Shown: in pieces, positions 12,101 to 23,776 of the stretch | Numbering within the stretch: position 1 is the stretch's first letter | Layout: every line of letters begins with the position of its first letter | Assembly: GCA_004009845.1 (NCBI GenBank) | Contig: RMBW01000117.1 | Coordinates: 9,979-73,978, forward strand | DNA from: Davidsoniella eucalypti | Lineage: Eukaryota > Ascomycota > Sordariomycetes > Microascales > Ceratocystidaceae | DNA: 64,000 bases | Direction of reading: 5' to 3' | Position numbers and translations under genes: made by a program | Notes under the pieces: model-generated | Told to the model about the DNA's origin: nothing | Database searches by the model: none | Seen by the model: the letters and a program-made list of their open reading frames with translations, nothing else

Positions 12101-12577
12101 TCCATCGTGTATCCTATGACAGGACTGGTACCAGATTTCTCCCATTTCGCCAAATTCATCCTAATCTTGGTGCTATTCAATCTTGCTGCTGCCTCAATCT
12201 GCCTCTTCATTGGTATTGTCTGCAAAGACCACGGCGTTGCCAATCTAATCGGAAGTCTAGTCATGCTTTTCAGTCTTCTGTTCGCTGGTCTTCTTCTCAA
12301 TCACGATGCTATCCCCAAGACTGCACTCTGGCTTCAGTCGTTGTCCATATTCCATTATGGATTCGAGTCGCTCATTGTGAATGAGGTAGTCGCTATCACT
12401 TTGATTGATAAGAAGTATGGCATCAACATCACAGTTCCCGGTGCTGCTATCCTTAGCTCCTTTGGCTTCAACACTACTGCCGTCTGGTCTGACATCACCA
12501 AGCTTGGCATCTTTGCAATCTCTTTTGTTATTCTTGCATATGCTGCAATGCACATCATTCTGGTCGAGAGACGCTAA
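9193..12577 (+). CDS. ADP1-like ABC transporter (ABCG half-transporter with EGF-like ectodomain)
   Basis: Predicted exons are 9193-9335, 9404-9516, 9575-9868 and 9927-12577, giving 1066 residues, close to yeast Adp1. The N-terminus is a signal peptide (VRISLRAIAAGALVSISLAHA). A Cys-rich ectodomain of EGF-like repeats follows (CDCPDGFGGEDC, CECDEGWSGINC). One membrane segment (IATVIGISSLFVVATILTVW) precedes a cytosolic ATPase domain with Walker A GASGAGKTT near residue 398, signature SGGEKRR, Walker B ILFLDEPTSGLD and switch His in FTIHQPRS. A Ser-rich linker leads to the ABC2 membrane domain of the C-terminal third. One ATPase plus one membrane domain means it should dimerise. Substrate is unknown for this family. 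The acceptor of intron 2 (TTTAG at 9571-9574) was chosen because the AG seven bases upstream breaks the frame. Confidence 0.92.
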
Positions 12578-12980
12578 AACGCGGTCATCCCAATGTCACC
12601 AGATATATTCGGTTTTCCAGCATGAGTACTTATATCTACCATTTCTATTACCCATACTTTACTTTGTCATAATTGTTTGTCTTGCTTTTAGTATTTGAGT
12701 TCAGTGTCACTAGCCCTTAATGCAACTCTTCTTACCAACGTTTTTTTCACTTTCAAATTACTATGTTAATTCGGTCATGTCAGTTGTATTAGCCTGTGCG
12801 AATCCCAAAAATGCGAGAAGATGCGATGTGAAAAGCTTCTTAATGACTTCAAATTCAACAAGGTAAAAGAAAAAGACTGAATAAAATAATACATATATAT
12901 ATGATATAGTAAGGCGTACAGAAACTCTAACTGGGTCTCTTCGTGTACGTTTTTATTGTCGAGCATAGAATAGACACAAT
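12578..12980. other. Convergent 3' intergenic gap
   Basis: This 403-bp interval lies between the 3' ends of the ABC transporter and the mS26-like gene, so it should hold both polyadenylation regions. It is A+T-rich, with a short TA run near 12893. No gene is seen. Confidence 0.5.
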
Positions 12981-13937
12981 TCAGAGAAGTTTACCACCTC
13001 CAGTAAGCTCTTGGGCGACTTGTTTTTGGCGCATAGCGTTATGGGTTGTTTCGGCTCTGAGATTGTTGAATTGCTTTGTGGCGCTAGAGTTTGTGTACTC
13101 ATGAAGCAAGTTGTCGACAGTTTGAGGAGGTCCCCAAGAAGCCCAGGCGTTTCCGTCTTCGTAGAAGCCTGGCTCAGTCAGCCAGTAGCCCTCGGAGAAC
13201 AAACGGTCGACCTCTTGATGAAGCTGGCTTTCGTTGACAATGAACTTTGTTGCCTTAATGTAGAGGTCGATTACATGGTCCCGCCGGGCAGTTTTGTATT
13301 GCTCCTGGATTTGTGCTGTGCGCTGGCGGCTGTCATCGGCACGTTGCATACGATCGGGATCGGGGTAGACGGTGGTGTCTGTTAGGCTAGCAAGAGGAAT
13401 GGTACTCCGAGTGAGAATCTCAGACGCTGGAGGGCGAGCTGTAGAAGCTCTAGCATCTCTTTGAATCTTTTCCCTCTTCATTGTCTCCTCTTTTGAGTCA
13501 CGCGTAATCTTTCTCTGCCACAGCCCTTGGATACCGGTACGCAAGTTCGAACGGCGGCTCTCTGCCATTTTTCTGCGCCATTCTTCTGCCGAGCCGTCGG
13601 GCGCGGCTAGTTTGGAAGCCTCGTTCGATGGTTCGGGGGCGGTTTGGGCAAGATATTCGGGTGTGACCTTGCGGTCTCCCTCGGAGGGGTGGAAGACGCT
13701 CCGGGGAACAGGCAGGTGGCCACGAGCTTTGGCGATCTTTTCGGTATCCGATAATGGCGGGGTCGGGATGGTAATGAACGAAGGAGACTCCGGCGGAGCA
13801 ATGTTTTGGTCGGGCTTAGTGCTGTCATTATTGCCTTTGTTGTAGAGAGAGGCCGAAGAGCACAGGGTCCGGCGAGACACCATGCCAGTTGTGGCCTTGA
13901 GCTGGCAAAGGCCAACAATGGGAGTTCGCAGTGACAT
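12981..13937 (-). CDS. Probable mitochondrial small-subunit ribosomal protein mS26 (Pet123-like)
   Basis: An uninterrupted 318-residue frame begins at an ATG (13937-13935). The N-terminus is basic and Ser/Thr-rich without acids (MSLRTPIVGLCQLKATTGMV), as in a mitochondrial presequence. The body is highly charged and probably helical. Segments such as GIQGLWQRKITRDSKEE and a TRSTIPLASL motif, followed by a long Arg/Gln-rich helix, match my recollection of the fungal mS26/Pet123 family; yeast Pet123 is about the same length. It would act in the mitoribosomal small subunit. The gene is divergent from NOG2 across 482 bp. The family call is from memory and not secure; a coiled-coil mitochondrial protein of another family is the alternative. 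Confidence 0.6.
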   Translation of the reverse strand: MSLRTPIVGLCQLKATTGMVSRRTLCSSASLYNKGNNDSTKPDQNIAPPESPSFITIPTPPLSDTEKIAKARGHLPVPRSVFHPSEGDRKVTPEYLAQTAPEPSNEASKLAAPDGSAEEWRRKMAESRRSNLRTGIQGLWQRKITRDSKEETMKREKIQRDARASTARPPASEILTRSTIPLASLTDTTVYPDPDRMQRADDSRQRTAQIQEQYKTARRDHVIDLYIKATKFIVNESQLHQEVDRLFSEGYWLTEPGFYEDGNAWASWGPPQTVDNLLHEYTNSSATKQFNNLRAETTHNAMRQKQVAQELTGGGKLL

Positions 13938-14419
13938 ACTTCTAATGTTTGCTGATATTGGAGCAGAATGCTAGTGGTGCGATGGTCGTTTAACCGAAAT
14001 AACGGTTGCTACTACCGTTAGATTTTTCGTGATGCTCGATATTTTGCAGCATCTACCCAACTTTTCTACACAAATCCCTTCCCGTCTTAATTGGCTACTA
14101 AAGAGCAAAACCCCACAAAATAGCCATTCTGGCTATTTCCTCCAAGGCAAAGCTAGCTGGCAAAAAGGTAAAATGACAAAGAATTTTCACCGCCTAAATA
14201 TTCAGTGGGGCATAACGGCAGAAAAAAAAAGTTCAATCGCAATGCAAGAATTCCTTTTCAGCCCATCCTCGATATTTGAAAACTTTCCTTCTTCTTCGTT
14301 TTCTCTCATATTTTTCAGCGGCCTCTTTTTTTCATCGCCCTCCCTTTTTCCTCTATTTCTTTCCTTTCGTTTTGTTTTGCTATATAAGTTAATAATATAC
14401 CCCCTACCAGTTGAACACT
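13938..14419. promoter_or_regulatory. Divergent promoter between mS26-like gene and NOG2
   Basis: This 482-bp gap separates two start codons facing outward. Near NOG2 it is strongly pyrimidine-rich on the plus strand (about 14285-14385), as is common just upstream of fungal start codons. A TATATAA word lies near 14381. The open frame that crosses it (14029-14559) overlaps the NOG2 first exon out of frame and is not supported. Confidence 0.45.
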
Positions 14420-16668
14420 ATGGGCACCAGAAAGAAAGAACAGAGTCGCCTTGTCCGCGAGGGCAAGACGGGCGATGGAATGGGCAATGTCCGCGTCAAG
14501 GGCGAGAACTTCTACCGGTAAAGGTCCTACTACATCTGATTTCCCAGTGGTCTTCATAACTAACCTCAATCTTCTTCATAGCGATGCAAAGCGTGTCAAG
14601 CACCTTAACATGTACAAAGATGGCAAGGCCCAACGCAACGCCCGTGGTGATATCGTCAAAGCTGCTTCCTACCAAAGCAGAGATATCCCCAAGGCCATGA
14701 TCGAGCCAAACAGAAAATGGTTCACAAACACTCGTGTTATATCACAAGAGGCTCTACAGGCCTTCCGGACAGCCATGGACGAGAAGGCCGATGACCCCTA
14801 CCAGGTTCTACTCAGACGCAACACCCTTCCCATGACCCTCATTCGTGATGGTGACGGTGTCAATGGACTCAAGGAACACAAGGCCAAAATGACTGTTGAG
14901 AGCACCCCTTTTTCTGGAGTATTTGGTCCCAAGTCGCAACGAAAGCGTGTCACCATATCCTCCGGCAACATTGATGAATTTGTTGAGGAAGCCGACAAGA
15001 ACCTCGATGTCTATGAAGATCAATTGGAGCAAGACCGTCTTCTCAGCGGTAATCCCAATGACCCCGATGATGAATCTGTCAAGATTGCTCGTGAGCATTG
15101 TTTCTCAAAGGGTCAATCAAAGCGTATCTGGAACGAGCTGTACAAGGTTCTCGACAGTTCGGATGTTGTTATCCATGTTCTCGATGCCCGTGATCCCGAG
15201 GGTACCAGATGTCGGAGTGTCGAGAAGTATCTGAAGACTGAGGCTAAGCACAAGCATTTGATCTTTTTGTTGAATAAGACCGATCTTGTTCCTACTACTG
15301 TTGCTGTAAGTACACCAATTCCTATCTATCTACACACCTCCCCATCTCTTTCATCTAGAGGCCCAATAGTTTTGTCAGGATCCTATCCGCATCTTCATGT
15401 TGCATCCATTTACTTGGATCGATGGAAAGGGTCTGTTACACTTTGGGCAAATCAAATATACTCGCCCACTGTCCCCCAACGTTTTGTTGGGATGACTAGC
15501 GAGCTCCGTTCTGGAGCGCGTCCGGGTGTTGTCTGTGGCACATATTGAGTTGAATTCCATCCGTCTCTTCACTGAGATCCCATGGTGACCTTCTTAGTCT
15601 TGAACCATACATTTCTTCCTACTAGATATACTATTATCAAGTCCATGTTGTTTCAAGACAATATAACTAACTTTGGATGTTTAGGCTGCTTGGGTCCGCA
15701 AACTCTCCAAGGATGCCCCTACCCTCGCTTTCCATGCCTCAATCACCAATTCATTTGGTAAGGGCTCATTGATCTCGCTTCTACGTCAATTCTCGACACT
15801 ACACTCCAAGGACAGAAAAGAGATTGCTGTCGGTATGATTGGCTACCCCAACGTTGGAAAGTCGAGTATCATCAACACTCTGCGTGCGAAGAAGACCTGT
15901 GTCACAGCTCCCATTCCTGGATCGACCAAGATCTGGCAGTACGTTTCACTCATGAAGCGCATCAGCATGATCGATTGCCCCGGTATCGTCCCCCCCAGCA
16001 TGAGCGATACTCCCGAAGACATTCTCTTCCGTGGTGTCGTTCGTGTTGAGAACGTCGAAAACCCTGAGCAGTATCTTCCTGCTCTACTTGCCAAGTGCAA
16101 GCGCCATCATATCGAGCGTACCTACGAGCTTGGTGGCTGGACTAACCACATTGAACTTCTAGAGATGATTGCCCGTAAGAGCGGTCGTCTTTTGAAGGCC
16201 GGTGAGCCCGATCTTGATGGTGTGGCTCGTATTGTCATCCAGGACTTCCTGCGTGGTCGTATTCCTTGGTTCACTCCTTGCCCTAAGAACGATGCTGAGT
16301 CTGAAGATGCTGCTTCCAAGAAGCGCGACGGCAAGTTAGGCGAGATGCCACGCAAGCGCAAGAGAGACGATGATGAAGAGACTGACGCTGCTAAGAAGCC
16401 CGCCGCTGCTGAGCAAGTAGATGACTTCAACGGCTTCAGTGAAGCAGAGGAGGAGGAGGAAGATGATGACGACGTTGATGTTGATGATGAGCAAAAGGGG
16501 GGTGATGACGAGGTCGACGCGGATACTGGTGATGATACTGCTCTCTCAGAGCAAATTTCAGTTGCCGATGTCTCAAGCGACGAAGAAGAGGTGGTAGCGG
16601 AGGCTCCTCCTCCTCCTCCTAGGCGTACGTTAAGATCATCGACAAGAAGGGCTACTGCGAAAAAGTAA
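14420..16668 (+). CDS. NOG2: Nucleolar GTPase NOG2/NUG2, 60S ribosome assembly
   Basis: Predicted exons are 14420-14517, 14582-15305 and 15685-16668, giving 601 residues. It is a circularly permuted GTPase of the YawG/YlqF class: the G4 motif NKTD (about residue 264) comes before G1 GYPNVGKSS (about 327) and G3 DCPG (about 371). The N-terminal NGP1NT-type domain contains GNVRVKGENFYR and MIEPNRKWFTNTRV. The C-terminus is an acidic and Lys-rich tail, which explains the extra length over yeast Nog2 (486 residues). The protein acts in nuclear pre-60S particles before export. Splicing exon 2 to exon 3 restores the conserved stretch LVPTTVAAAWVRKLSKD. Intron 2 is 379 nt, unusually long for this window. 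Confidence 0.95.
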
Positions 16669-18032
16669 CCCTAAGAGAAGTTTTATAAAAATAAAAAATA
16701 AAAACACCCAACAGTACGTCTTACATGTAAAGTAAGGTCGGTCTGCTTAAGAAGCCAACGCAATCTTCCTGATTGATACTTTATTAGCCACTTTGCATTG
16801 CATTGCATATGTACATGTATGTCTTTCTTTGGTATTTTTCTCTAATCTCATGATCTGATGATTCAGAAGGATCACCACAATGCCCCGAAACTATCATGCA
16901 TATACATACGATATATCAGTACAATTGTATTTTGTTTATGTGAGGCGGTTGTAATTCTCCGTAATGTCTCATAGCTATGTATTATGTATTTAAACTTTTC
17001 TCCAAGTCTCCGAATCAAAGACAGCTGGAAGAAAAAGTGCCGACTAGCTACGTGGCGGATTGTCAGAAAAGACTGCAGCTAAAAGTCGGCGTAGCCCGTA
17101 GAATATCCACTCTAAAGGTAATCGCAACACTAAAAGCCAGCATGCATGTAAGGCGACACTTTTGGCGGTACAGATAGATAAACAAACTGACGCACCTCTG
17201 GCCTACTGAGGCATCCTGAGTTACATAAGTACGAAATCAGAAATGGGAGAGGCCACAGCCTGGCCAAGCGAGCATGCTTGTTTGTTGGTCAAAGCCACCC
17301 CTGGCGACACAAAAGCAGGCAGAAATACAAGGAGGGGGAAACTGATTTACGTAGCTCTTCTCTTTTTCTCTTAGCTGTGACCGAGCAATTGAAAGTTCGG
17401 ACAATTATCTTGGCTTCAGCGGTAACTTGAATTTATCTGGTTAGATGGCTATAGGAATGCATTGTTCCTCCGCACTAAGCCGTAAGCTTGCTTACACATT
17501 AAAAAAATTAAAAAAAGACGCCCAACGTGTACTTGAGTCCATATGTACAGATGTAGTTATAGAAAAAAAAAGAAGAAAAGAAAAGAAAAAAAATACAGTT
17601 TGATCCGCAGTACTCACGGGGCAACAATCTTGAGCTAAGCCTGGAACAAACTACGCAAGCCAATGCTCCCAAGAATCCAAGTACTTAATGGGTGACGAAT
17701 CCCTAGATCATGACGCGAAAGCTTATTTCCTACTAAGCCAGGAGCGTCTGGTATTTTGAAGTTTAACTAGTATAAGCAATTTTTTTTCCTATTCTCCTTT
17801 ACTTTTTTCTTTTTCTTCTTCTTCTTCTTCTTCTTCTTCTTCTTCTTCAAAAACTCAATAATCGTTTTTGTCTATAAGCTAATTGTCGTCATTCTTAACG
17901 GCGTTAATATTCCCTGTGCCTCTCTTTCTTCCTGGCCTTGTTCGCATTTTAGGAACTTGGCTATCGTTTCTAGGGTTCCCGTAACCCTTTCTTGTTCTTC
18001 TTATTACATCAGTCGTTAACACCGTTTTCAGT
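16669..18032. other. Intergenic region upstream of aspartic protease, with (CTT)n
   Basis: No gene is supported in these 1.36 kb; the longest open frame (66 codons near 16977) has no family signal. It holds NOG2 3' sequence, A-rich tracts near 17500-17600 and a CTT microsatellite at 17812-17848 shortly before the protease start. Confidence 0.5.
17812..17848. repeat. (CTT)n microsatellite
   Basis: About twelve uninterrupted CTT/TTC triplets lie in the promoter of the aspartic protease gene, about 185 bp before its start codon, within a longer pyrimidine-rich stretch. Confidence 0.95.
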
Positions 18033-19671
18033 ATGCGGACTTCTACGACTGCCGCTTCCAGCCTACTCGTTGCTGCCGGCTCAGTAGCCGCCGCCGCCGC
18101 CGTCGAAGAGCGTAGTGTCCCCGGTGTTCTCAAGTGGGATATCGAAAGAAGGAGTAGTGCCAATGATGCTCGTTTGGCTCGCCTTCACAAGAAGCGCGCT
18201 GACAGTCTTTCAGTTTCTTGGTACAATCCCACAAATTCATATCTAGTCAACATCTCAGTTGGCACGCCTACTCAAAGCCTTACGGTGATGCTCGATACTG
18301 GCAGCAGTGATCTGTGGGTTCCAAGCAGTGAAGCAAATATCTGTGTCAATGACGAGTGTGAATATGGATCATGTAAGTGCCTCTCTTCGTGTATTCCTGG
18401 ACTAAAACAAACAGGGTGTCAATTTGCACTAATCCTCCGACAAGTGATTGGCATACCACTATACACATACACATACACAATCCTCTTTCTCTCCCTTCTC
18501 TTTCGCGTTTCTAATTTAACTTCTTCTAGTCAATTCTTCCGAGTCATCCACCTATGAGGAGCTTGACGATGAGTTCTCTATCACATACGGCGATAACACT
18601 TACGCCGATGGAACATACTTCAACGACACTCTCACTATTGACGGCACCAGTGTAAAGAGCCTGCAAATGGCCTTGGCCACAGACACCGACAATACCTACG
18701 GCGTTATGGGCATTGGCTTTTACACTCTAGAAGATACCACGAACAGCTACCGTAATCTCCCCTACGCACTAGTCAGCGACAATATCACCAACACGCCAGC
18801 ATACAGTGTCTGGCTCAACAGCGAGTCCTCAGACAAGGGCAGCGTTCTATTTGGTGGTGTTGATACCGCCAAGTACACCGGAGATCTGAAGCGTATCGAC
18901 GTCATTCAATATTCTGGTGGCTATTACTACACCCAAGTCAACCTGACGCGCGTTCTCGCCTCTAGTTCTTCAGGCAACGATACGCTATCGTCTGCCGAGT
19001 TCCCCATTACTGTACTCCTCGACTCTGGCACTACTCTAAGCCAGGTACCCTATGACATTGCCAATCAGATTTACACTGAAGTCGGCGCTGTGAACGGCTC
19101 GGACTTGACTAACGTCGAAGGAGTCGACACCTCTACACCTCTCGTTCCCTGCTCACGCCAGAAGAACTCTGGTATCTTCAACTTCCGATTTGGAGGCACC
19201 GAAGGACCTGAGATCTCCGTTCCTATGAGTGAACTCGTGATCTCTTTGACCACTAGCGGTACTGCCGAGTTCGTCTCTGGAGACTACAAAGGCAAGACTG
19301 CTTGTCAGCTAGGCATACAGGGAACAAGCGATACCTACATTCTAGGCGACACCTTCCTCCGCTCAGCATATGTTGTTTTCGATCTGACCAACTATCAAAT
19401 CGCTCTTGCTCAGGCATCGTACAGCTCTGACTCCAGCATCACGGCATTTGATAGCTACAACGCCACCATTCCAGAGTCGACCCTGGTCTCGAACCAGGCA
19501 GACACAGATACCGCAGCGAGCACTGTCACACCTAGCTACTCTGCCCAGAGTGGTTTCCAGACCTCTAGTAGCAGCGATTCTAGCTCTGCTGCGCCAGTCA
19601 TCACTGTGCCATCAAACATCTTGTCTCTCGCCATGGCCGCTAGTGCCATGATCGCCTTTGTCACTTTCTAG
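18033..19671 (+). CDS. GPI-anchored aspartic protease (yapsin-like)
   Basis: Predicted exons are 18033-18372 and 18530-19671, giving 493 residues. A signal peptide (TSTTAASSLLVAAGSVAAA) precedes a short propeptide that ends at a Lys-Arg site (LHKKRADS), suiting Kex2-type cleavage. The pepsin fold carries both catalytic motifs: VMLDTGSSDLWVPSS with Asp at residue 88 and LLDSGTTLSQ with Asp near 278. A Cys-rich insert (CVNDECEYGS) sits after the first motif. The C-terminus is Ser/Thr-rich and ends in a hydrophobic stretch (ILSLAMAASAMIAFVTF), the pattern of a GPI attachment signal. It should act at the plasma membrane or wall, like yeast Yps proteases or Aspergillus OpsB-type enzymes. The 157-nt intron has a GTAAGT donor and TTCTAG acceptor. 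Confidence 0.92.
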
Positions 19672-20306
19672 ATGACGTATAATGGTGAAACTTCTCGTGT
19701 TTCATAAAATCTTATATATCCATATGTCTTTCTCTCCCAGGATCAGTTCTCATCTTGTCATATACAATCATATATGTATATCTAGTCTGCCTCTTCATTG
19801 CATCTATAAGCTAGACTTCCTCTTGTATTTTTTTCTTAGTGTACATCATCATACCATGCCGTCTTGTTTCAAAATAGAATAACAACCCATCTTCATTCAT
19901 AACTTATTCTTCATCTACCTGAAAGAGAAAATAATCTCTTTATTTCATCTTAATTATCCCTGAGCTTTTGCTGATCAAAAGAAGTTGGCGACGTATTCAT
20001 CGAGCCGTAACCCTTAAGGCTAGCACATATCAGACCCTACAAAGATTTAAGAAATGTTTTTTTATTCCATGTACATAGATTCCATTATGGCAACTGCGTG
20101 TAAGAACTTAAACAAAGTCGAATTAAATTTTTTAAAGAAAACTAACTTAACCCTAAAGACATTGACTCGGATAGACAGCTCGAACCTTCAATCCAAGGAC
20201 TTCTTCGAGCCCCAGCTGGCTGATTAGTTTCTCTACAATTCAGGCTCTTATAACCCCCAAGATTGAAATTGATTGACATGCCAATGCTTTTTTACTAGAG
20301 CCATCC
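19672..20306. other. Intergenic gap, protease to hydrolase
   Basis: This 635-bp stretch between two genes on the same strand is A+T-rich and holds no supported gene. It should contain the protease polyadenylation region and the hydrolase promoter. Confidence 0.5.
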
Positions 20307-21701
20307 ATGAGCTCTAATCTCTCCTGCGATTCGTCCTGTGCAATGCTTCCTGAGCCGACCTTGAGCTTTACGCTACAGAGTCTCCACGACAAGACGACGC
20401 TCGACTGCCGTATCTATCACCCACTTTCACTTTCGCCATCGTCACATGCGCCTCTGTGGCTTCGACATGCTGCGGTTTTTGCGCATCCATATGCGCCACT
20501 AGGCGGCACCTACGATGATCCGGTAGTTGAGGCCATGTCGGCTGTCTTTCTGCGCCAGGGATTCCTCGTGGCAATATTCAATTTCCGGTTTGTATATCTA
20601 TCTAGCTTTTGCGCAAAAAACCAACCAACACACGTAGCCCATCGGTGAAATGCGACCCTGGTGTTAATGTTTGATGATTTCGTATATAGCGGCGCCGGGA
20701 GATCGGCCGGGCGCACATCGTGGACGTCGAAACCAGAGCGCAGCGACTACATGTCAGTCGTCGGGTTTGTAGTGCATTATATACATCATCTCGACCCATT
20801 TCAACGACGCGACGATACTTTGCCTCAACAAAAGTCTTCGAGCCCAATATTGATACTCGGGGGCTACTCATATGGATCATTGATCACAGCCCAGTTGCCA
20901 CCTATGGCTGATATCATGAATCATTTCACTGTTCCAGAGATTGGCACGGCAGCTGCCGAAATTCGGACCAGAGCAAAGCATTTGGCTATGAACCAAAACG
21001 CCATACTATCTAGCGTCCTTGAATCGAGGGGCTCCATGGCAGCTCTTAGATCCCCACGACGATCATTGGGGGTGAGAGTTGGTGGTCGAGAAACAAACCA
21101 TAGACGCAGCCATGAATCGCGTCGGTCGCTTAGTCTCGAAGCCGAAGAAAAAATACGTAAAGGACTTGCCGAGGTTCGGACACTCATTGGTCACAAGAAA
21201 ACAACATCCAGAAGTTCATTATCCCACGGAAGAAGATCAAGGTCGAAGTCTAGGACTGCAGAACAAAGCCTGATAGCTACCGAAGTCACGGAAAACTTTA
21301 GTATGGAAGCTATCCCGGACTTGATACAGCCATCGGTTGCCTATCTGCTGGTATCACCGTTGCAAGGAGTGGTGAGCCACCTTGCCACAATGTCGCTGAT
21401 GCCTACATTTATCTCGCGGATCCAGCCTGTAGGGAGCTATACCACCCCGCCTTCAGTCGATGCTGCCGAGGAGAAGATGATAAAACACCCGACACTTGCG
21501 GTATTTGGAGACAAAGATATCTTCGTGACCGTGGCAAAGCTGCGGGCCTGGCGAGACAAGATGATGTCATCACCCGGCTCACTATTTTCAGGCCGTGAAG
21601 TCTCTGGGGCAAGCCACTTTTGGCACGAAGACGGGACTATGGAGGCATTAGAGATGTTGGTACGTGAATTCTGTGTCTCTCTACAGGACATTCCGAGTTG
21701 A
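20307..21701 (+). CDS. Alpha/beta hydrolase-fold protein with a basic Ser/Arg-rich insertion
   Basis: Predicted exons are 20307-20587 and 20690-21701, giving 430 residues; the 102-nt intron joins FNF to RGAGRSAG, rebuilding the oxyanion-loop region of the fold. The nucleophile elbow is LILGGYSYGSL (Ser near residue 154). A candidate acid lies in VFGDKDIFV (Asp368 or Asp370) and the catalytic His in SGASHFWHEDG (near 403). Between elbow and acid there is a long polar insertion (about residues 175-295) rich in Arg, Ser and Lys (RSLGVRVGGRETNHRRSHES, HGRRSRSKSR), probably disordered and unusual for a catalytic domain. Substrate is unknown. The gene ends 135 bp from the convergent lipase gene. 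Confidence 0.82.
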
Positions 21702-21836
21702 CGGCAAATTTTGGGATTACACTAGAAGGGTTGGCTCTTATTTGGGAGGATTATTAATATGTTGTATGTGTGATGAATTATACAAGTAAGATAAGAACGG
21801 CTATTATTGTCATGATTATTATATGTGCCATATGCT

Positions 21837-23776
21837 TTAAACTAGTGAATATATGTGCTTAGAGGATCCGCCATCTTTGCGGTTGTGAGGACCTGAATTT
21901 TCGAGTCCAGATGAGCTTCGAGGCCGCAAACCATTTGACTTGGGATCTGGAAGCGACGGCATCAACGACAAGATATTTTGTCCACGTAATGATCCCGAAG
22001 CCGAACTCCAGCCAAGCCGTTTCGAAGGTCCGACACAGACCGAAAGATGTGTATTTTGAGTAGCGACAACTCGAGCCTTGAGAGAGTTCAGGCAACGGCT
22101 GAGAGCCGCCTCGATCGACACTCGTTCTCGGATCCGGGCAATCTTGGGCCACGTTGCTCGCTCACCGGCTAGACAGCTACGCAACATGAAATCGACAGTG
22201 GGATTCGTGAGTAGACAAGGGAGGTCTCTGGGGTTGATCTCAGGCAGGATGTTGATGTCGCCCGAGTACTTTTGGTTGAGAATGCTCTTCATCTTGGAGC
22301 AATATCGGGGTGCTACACCGACGTCGGCCATCACCTGAAGTCTGTGCATTGCTTCCATGATGGCGACGTTGCCAATCGCATAATCACGGTTCTCGGATAA
22401 CTGGGTTTCTTGGCCATCGGATGATGGGAGATGACTGTCCCGGGATATAAAGGGAACAATGTGTGGGTTGACCTGAGATACAATGAAATGGTTCACATTG
22501 AACATCTCAGACAGTCTTTCTATAGGCAGATCGTTGTCTAACGAGCCATCAACCCATGTTTGCAGTCCAGGCTCCCAGACTTGTATCTGCCCTGTCATTG
22601 GGTTTTTAATCCATAACTTCCCGGGGTTAAACACCAAGGGGACGGAGCAAGAGGCTGTGACTGCCGTCCGGATGAGAACATGAGGTGCTGTGATATAGTT
22701 CAAGAGACGTGGCATATCATGAGAAGACGGCGTAGATAAGCAGATATTCAGTACTCTGCGGGAGCGATTGTGAGCTTCTCTGAATGTCATGTCTCCAATC
22801 ATACCCTTCATAACGCGATCTAGGTTGCTGACGTCATTCCAACTGCCCTGTAAAAGGAGCCTTTGTAGGTGACCAAACAGGCCAATGTTAGAATCTGCCT
22901 TTTCGAACACATCGAGATGTCCGTATGCAAACTGTTGCAATGTTTGAGGGATCTCGGCATCAGTTCGAGTACAGAGAATGCTGCACACTATAGAGCCAGC
23001 AGAGGCTCCCGAGATGATTCGTGGCAAGAGATCAGCTTCGTGCAAAGCCTTGAGAACGCCAATATGAAGCATGCCAAATGTAGCGCCCCCACTCAGCAGA
23101 AGAGCACTTCGGCCAAAGCTTTGTCGTGCCTGCTGTATAGTCTTTGTAAGGTTTTGAAGGGCAACTCCGTTCGGCAATGAGTCCTCGGCCGCCTGCGATA
23201 TGGCTTCGATCGTACGAACAGCCGACTCGACATACTGCTCAACTAGCAGCTTGGTGCCGATATATGAGTGTCTGTAGAGACTGACGCTTCCCATGCCTCC
23301 GAGATCACGCGATAGCGCGGTCCGGACAAGGTAAACCATCTGGGAAAGATTACCGCTTTCGCGTGCTTCATCGAGCCGCTTGATTTCTAATCGAATCCGC
23401 TCTGGACTCCAGTCCTTAGCGGCAGAAGACTCGGAAGACGCCTGCCATTCGGTATTCCCTTCGAGGATATCTAGCTGTCGGGCAGCACTTTCCCATTCAT
23501 CGTAGGTTTCTGCCTGCCATGGTATCGTTAGTTGATGACTAGGAGGTGGCCAGCTTGAGAAGCCTCGATACTCACATCTCTCATCTGCTTCTCAATAGAT
23601 AGCCTTTGGCTACGCACAAGCCCTTGGCTGGAGTCTGAAATGATGCCATCTGGGAGCCAGGCCGTGACGCCGCTGCGGGCCTTGTCTAAGGCACTGGAGA
23701 GGCGTTGTTGAAGCCCAAGATTGTGTGATTCGAAGATGTCCAACGCCGGTAAAATTCCGGGCAAAGAAGCGGTCAT
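21837..23776 (-). CDS. Patatin-like phospholipase / triacylglycerol lipase (Tgl3/4/5-type)
   Basis: Predicted exons are 23776-23576 and 23513-21837, giving 625 residues with one 62-nt intron (GTGAGT donor, CTAAC branch point). The patatin core shows the glycine-rich loop LLSGGATFGMLHIGVL, the nucleophile elbow GASAGS (Ser near residue 238) and the dyad Asp in WVDGSLDND (near 389). The preceding region (LVRTALSRDLGGMGSVSLY) matches the domain that leads into the patatin fold in fungal storage-lipid lipases. It probably hydrolyses triacylglycerol or lysophospholipids at lipid droplets or membranes. The C-terminus is Ser-rich and likely disordered. It is shorter than yeast Tgl4 (910 residues) but in the range of filamentous fungal relatives. 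Confidence 0.9.

Noticed and set aside
20160..20250. Possible pol III B box on the minus strand upstream of the hydrolase gene
   Set aside because: No paired T stem and no A box at a suitable distance.
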